Part shown: one piece after another, positions 5,220 through 7,944 of the stretch
Layout: the number at the start of each line of letters is the position of its first letter
How positions within the stretch are numbered: position 1 is the stretch's first letter
Assembly (NCBI GenBank): GCA_002344345.1
Contig: DDTL01000056.1
Span: 28,899 to 36,842, forward strand
Direction of reading: 5' to 3'
DNA length: 7,944 nt
Origin: Saprospiraceae bacterium UBA2365
GTDB taxonomy: Bacteria > Bacteroidota > Bacteroidia > Chitinophagales > Saprospiraceae
Made by a program: the position numbers and the translations under genes
The notes under the pieces: generated by a model
Database searches by the model: none
What the model was told of the DNA's origin: nothing
The model's input: only the letters and a program-made list of their open reading frames with translations

Positions 5220-7247
5220 ATGCTCAGAATTCAGTATATCCTGATCTTTTTCTTTTTCAGTTGTGTGATCACAAATGTATTTGCACAAGATGAAAGGCCA
5301 TTGTGGCAAAAACTCCGTTATCTTTCCGAGGAGGAAATGAGGCAGCCGTTCGGCAATGAACGCCAGTTGACTGTTACGGATCCGCCTTCCGGCTTTATTA
5401 AAAATGTCGCAGAATATGAAGCCATGCAGGGCGTTTTGATCCGTTATCCTTTGGGTATACCGGTTGATCTGGTTGCAGAAATGTCAAAAGATGCTGAAGT
5501 CATTACGCTGGTTGCCAACACAAGCCAGAAAAACTCAGCGATCAATTTATTTACCCAAAACGGGGTCAATCTGGACAATTGCAGCTTTCTGGAAGCCCCG
5601 ACCAATAGTCACTGGACAAGGGATTACGGACCCTGGTTTATTTTTGACGGCGATGGCAAACCTGGTATTGTCGATTTTCCATACAATAGACCCAGACCAG
5701 CGGATGATGAAATTCCCATCACTGTGGCTACCCATCTCGGTATCAATATTTTTAACATGGACCTGATCCATACCGGTGGCAATTATATGTGCGACGGACA
5801 TGGCAATGGCGCATCCACTGACCTGATCTGGGAAGAAAATCCGGGAAAAACCGTAGAAAGTGTTGCCAGGATCATGAAGGATTATCTGGGCATCGAGACA
5901 TACCATGTATTAACTGACCCATTGGATGATTATATCAAACACATCGACTGCTGGGGTAAATTCCTCTCGCCTGGCAAGGTTTTGATAGGACAGGTACCAA
6001 CTACCGATCATCGATACCAGGATTTCGAAAACGTAGCCGAATATTTTGGTTCAAAAATCAGCCCGTATGGCATTCCTTTCGAAGTGTACAGGGTTTTTAC
6101 ACCTGGCCTAAACCAAAATACACCTTATACCAACTCTTTGATCCTCAATGATAAAGTATTCGTTCCCATCACTGGCAATCAATGGGACGACGAGGCTTTG
6201 GATGCATACGAACTGGCCATGCCGGGATACCAGGTTTTTGGGATATTGTATAATCAATGGTATAATACGGATGCGCTGCACTGCAGAACGAGAGAAATTG
6301 CAGACCTTGGTATGCTGTACATTGATCATAAACCATTACTTGGGAGACAAACATTTAGTCCTGAGACCCTATTCGAGGCAGATATCAAGGCTTTTTCAGA
6401 TAAAGGGATCATTCAGGATTCTGTTTTTGTACACTACAGCATAAATGAACCAGCTTTTGAAAGGGCATTGATGACCCAAAACGAGGATGGAAAATGGATA
6501 TTCAGCCTTCCTGGATTTACAGGCGGTGAGGAAGTTTTGTATTATATTGAAGCGGTCGACAGCTCAGGCAGAAGGGCCACTCATCCTTTTATCGGAGAAG
6601 CCGAACCGCACCGTTTTATCATGGATGAATGGCAGGTTATACTTGATTTTGATCGTGACACCATTGAGTTCAATTCTGCAGAACAAATGCTTTCAGGCAT
6701 TGAATGGACGATCATAAATCAATCCGTTTTACCGGTAACCATAGACAGTTTTACCTACGAACCTGATCCTTCCATATCATTCGAACTCACTTGTGGTGAA
6801 TTGTTGCCTGTTCAGCTTCAGACAGGTGATTCTTTATCTGTATTGCTCAGATTCCTCCCGCCGGTACCAGCTGATGGAATACATTATTTTGACAGCCTTT
6901 ATGTTCATTCAGGTAGTTCAAAGTTTCCGGTTTTTGTGCGGGCAGATTTTGGTCTGAATACAGAACATACTGGTTTAGATGTTTTTACGGTTTTGACCTT
7001 TCCGAATCCTGCTTCAGATCAGATTAATTTCAGGTTTGAGTTATCAACTGCGGGTTTGGTAGAATTGCAGGTTTTTGATATTTCCGGCAAATTGATACAT
7101 AACCATAGGGAGTATTTCCATACAGGACAAAACCTTATGTATTGGTCTTTTAAAGAACGTGATCTGTGTGCCGGACCATACCATTATGTCATCAGAACAG
7201 ATGGAAATACCTCAAGGGGAAGCATCCTCATTCAGGGAAAGGAATAG
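5220..7247 (+). CDS. Secreted peptidylarginine deiminase, PPAD-like, with T9SS sorting domain
   Basis: Converts arginine residues to citrulline, releasing ammonia (PPAD/agmatine deiminase family, PF04371). 675 residues from ATG 5220. I chose this start over ATG 5064, which adds 52 residues of antitoxin remnant, because MLRIQYILIFFFFSCVITNV begins a signal peptide with cleavage likely after VFA (22). Catalytic domain is at about 60-370: Asp135 in HWTRDYGP, GGN (186-188), His241 and Asp243 in KHIDCWG, and nucleophile Cys355 in ALHCRTREIAD. The ALHCRT context is that of PPAD, not of cytosolic agmatine deiminase. Trp132, Arg157, Arg159 and Tyr238 line up with PPAD residues binding the substrate and its C-terminal carboxylate. 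An Ig-like domain (about 375-468, YYIEAVDSSGRRATHPFIG), a further beta-sandwich (about 470-580) and a type A T9SS sorting domain (about 592-675, FPNPASDQINF...ISGKLI) follow. It should be exported by the Por system and cell-attached or released. The extra beta domain makes it longer than P. gingivalis PPAD (556). Confidence 0.92.
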   Translation: MLRIQYILIFFFFSCVITNVFAQDERPLWQKLRYLSEEEMRQPFGNERQLTVTDPPSGFIKNVAEYEAMQGVLIRYPLGIPVDLVAEMSKDAEVITLVANTSQKNSAINLFTQNGVNLDNCSFLEAPTNSHWTRDYGPWFIFDGDGKPGIVDFPYNRPRPADDEIPITVATHLGINIFNMDLIHTGGNYMCDGHGNGASTDLIWEENPGKTVESVARIMKDYLGIETYHVLTDPLDDYIKHIDCWGKFLSPGKVLIGQVPTTDHRYQDFENVAEYFGSKISPYGIPFEVYRVFTPGLNQNTPYTNSLILNDKVFVPITGNQWDDEALDAYELAMPGYQVFGILYNQWYNTDALHCRTREIADLGMLYIDHKPLLGRQTFSPETLFEADIKAFSDKGIIQDSVFVHYSINEPAFERALMTQNEDGKWIFSLPGFTGGEEVLYYIEAVDSSGRRATHPFIGEAEPHRFIMDEWQVILDFDRDTIEFNSAEQMLSGIEWTIINQSVLPVTIDSFTYEPDPSISFELTCGELLPVQLQTGDSLSVLLRFLPPVPADGIHYFDSLYVHSGSSKFPVFVRADFGLNTEHTGLDVFTVLTFPNPASDQINFRFELSTAGLVELQVFDISGKLIHNHREYFHTGQNLMYWSFKERDLCAGPYHYVIRTDGNTSRGSILIQGKE

Positions 7248-7254
7248 GTTTTTT
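7226..7254 (+). terminator. Likely terminator overlapping the deiminase stop codon
   Basis: CCT-C-ATTC (7226-7233) pairs with GAATAGG (7242-7248) through seven base pairs and one bulged C, around an 8-nt loop. Six T (7249-7254) follow. The stop codon TAG (7245-7247) lies in the right arm. The stem is modest, so efficiency is uncertain. Confidence 0.45.
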
Positions 7255-7391
7255 GTACCCATTAAGGCAGGCAAGGTCATATAAGGCAAATAACCAGCAA
7301 GCATTTTTTATTTCGGGTATTGGGCATGATCAAACTTTCTTTTGCTTCTTCAATGCCTTTGTTTGTCTTTAACGGATAAAGTTTCAATGCT

Positions 7392-7793
7392 TTACAAATT
7401 GCGGAACAATTCATTCACATAGGTTTTCTGGCCTTCCCTGAATATATTCACTACATTGAAGTTGATCATCAAGCCCATGGGTGCCTCTAACAATTTCAGA
7501 TAGGTCTGCAATTGGGCTTCATGGATGGGTAAAACCTGATCAACCGATTTCAGTTCGACGACCAGTGTATTTTCAACAAACAGATCGCATTTCAGTTCGG
7601 TCAATACCTCCAATCCTTTGTATCCGACCGGCACATTCATTTCTGAAACAAATTTTATTTTGCGGAGCATCAACTCGTGTACCATGCATTTATGATACAC
7701 GCTTTCCAACAAACCGGGTCCAAGTGCTTTATGAACTTCTATCGCGGCACCATTTACTTTGTAGATCAAATCATTCAGTTGCTTCTTGTTCAT
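7392..7793 (-). CDS. GxxExxY protein (PD-(D/E)XK nuclease-like)
   Basis: 133 residues. Carries the family's name-giving motif GLLESVY (27-33) after IEVHKALGPG. It also has a PD-(D/E)XK-type core: Asp70 in LKCDLFVEN, Glu80-x-Lys82 in VVELK, and QxxxY at Gln94-Tyr98 in HEAQLQTYLK. The family (PDDEXK_3) is widespread in Bacteroidota; no biological role is firmly known to me. With all putative catalytic residues present, it may still bind or cut DNA. The frame is open to a TTG at 7838, but I start at ATG 7793 because MNKKQLNDLIYKVNGAAIEV matches where family members usually begin. It converges on the deiminase gene. These genes often sit alone among repeats, as here. Confidence 0.88.
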   Translation of the reverse strand: MNKKQLNDLIYKVNGAAIEVHKALGPGLLESVYHKCMVHELMLRKIKFVSEMNVPVGYKGLEVLTELKCDLFVENTLVVELKSVDQVLPIHEAQLQTYLKLLEAPMGLMINFNVVNIFREGQKTYVNELFRNL

Positions 7794-7891
7794 ATTCAAT
7801 ATATTATAATTGTAATTGCTTGGTTGGTAGCCTTTCAACTATTAGTCGGTTAGCCCATTATATATAATTAACAAGTCGAGTTTAAAAAGTT

Positions 7892-7905
7892 ATAAAGTTT
7901 GTAAA
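7892..7905. repeat. Inverted copy of the sequence at the left end of the window
   Basis: ATAAAGTTTGTAAA is the exact reverse complement of positions 3-16. Allowing one inserted base, the match extends to about 20 bp. It lies upstream of the GxxExxY gene. It is most simply another member of a dispersed AACTTTAT-type repeat family. Confidence 0.5.
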
Positions 7906-7944
7906 ATTAAAAGTGTAAATAATTGGTAATTGTTTAGCTCAATA

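Noticed and set aside
7255..7391. Additional small gene on the minus strand between the deiminase and GxxExxY genes
   Set aside because: A frame reading ALKLYPLKTNKGIEEAKESL looks faintly protein-like, but it has no proper start and no recognisable family.
7481..7867. Open frame of 128 codons on the plus strand
   Set aside because: It is antisense to the GxxExxY gene, whose motifs are intact.

Overview
The window most likely comes from a member of the Bacteroidota, probably an environmental lineage of the Saprospiria/Chitinophagia/Cytophagia type. Three observations point there: an exported protein ending in a type IX secretion (Por) C-terminal sorting domain, two promoters that fit the Bacteroidota TTTG / TAnnTTTG consensus, and hairpin repeat families of the kind common between genes in that phylum. 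The exact taxon cannot be fixed from the sequence.

Layout: 1-833 has no convincing gene and holds several families of short, degenerate repeats. 834-1298 (minus) is a small lipoprotein with a Cys/Met/His-rich motif. 1470-1877 is a tRNA-Cys locus on the minus strand with its own promoter and terminator. Downstream of the tRNA lies a second copy of the terminator plus the last 16 nt of the tRNA, arranged around an 18-bp inverted repeat. 2064-4630 (plus) is a two-gene operon, overlapping by 4 bp, for the two permease subunits of a peptide-type ABC transporter. Both subunits carry large insertions. 4631-5006 is non-coding, with a good promoter/palindrome and a three-hairpin repeat. 5007-5219 is a decayed, truncated antitoxin gene that runs in frame into the next gene. 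5220-7247 (plus) encodes a secreted peptidylarginine deiminase resembling Porphyromonas gingivalis PPAD. 7392-7793 (minus) encodes a GxxExxY protein with a PD-(D/E)XK nuclease-like core.

How the genes fit together: the permeases form a membrane channel but lack their ATPases and binding protein here, so they must work with partners encoded elsewhere. The deiminase appears to be an independent exported enzyme. It retains every PPAD active-site residue I could compare from memory, including the arginine pair said to select for C-terminal arginine. No single system unites the window. The points most worth a second look are the PPAD-like enzyme, the antitoxin remnant that would mislead automatic start calling, the duplicated tRNA 3' end, and the enlarged permeases.
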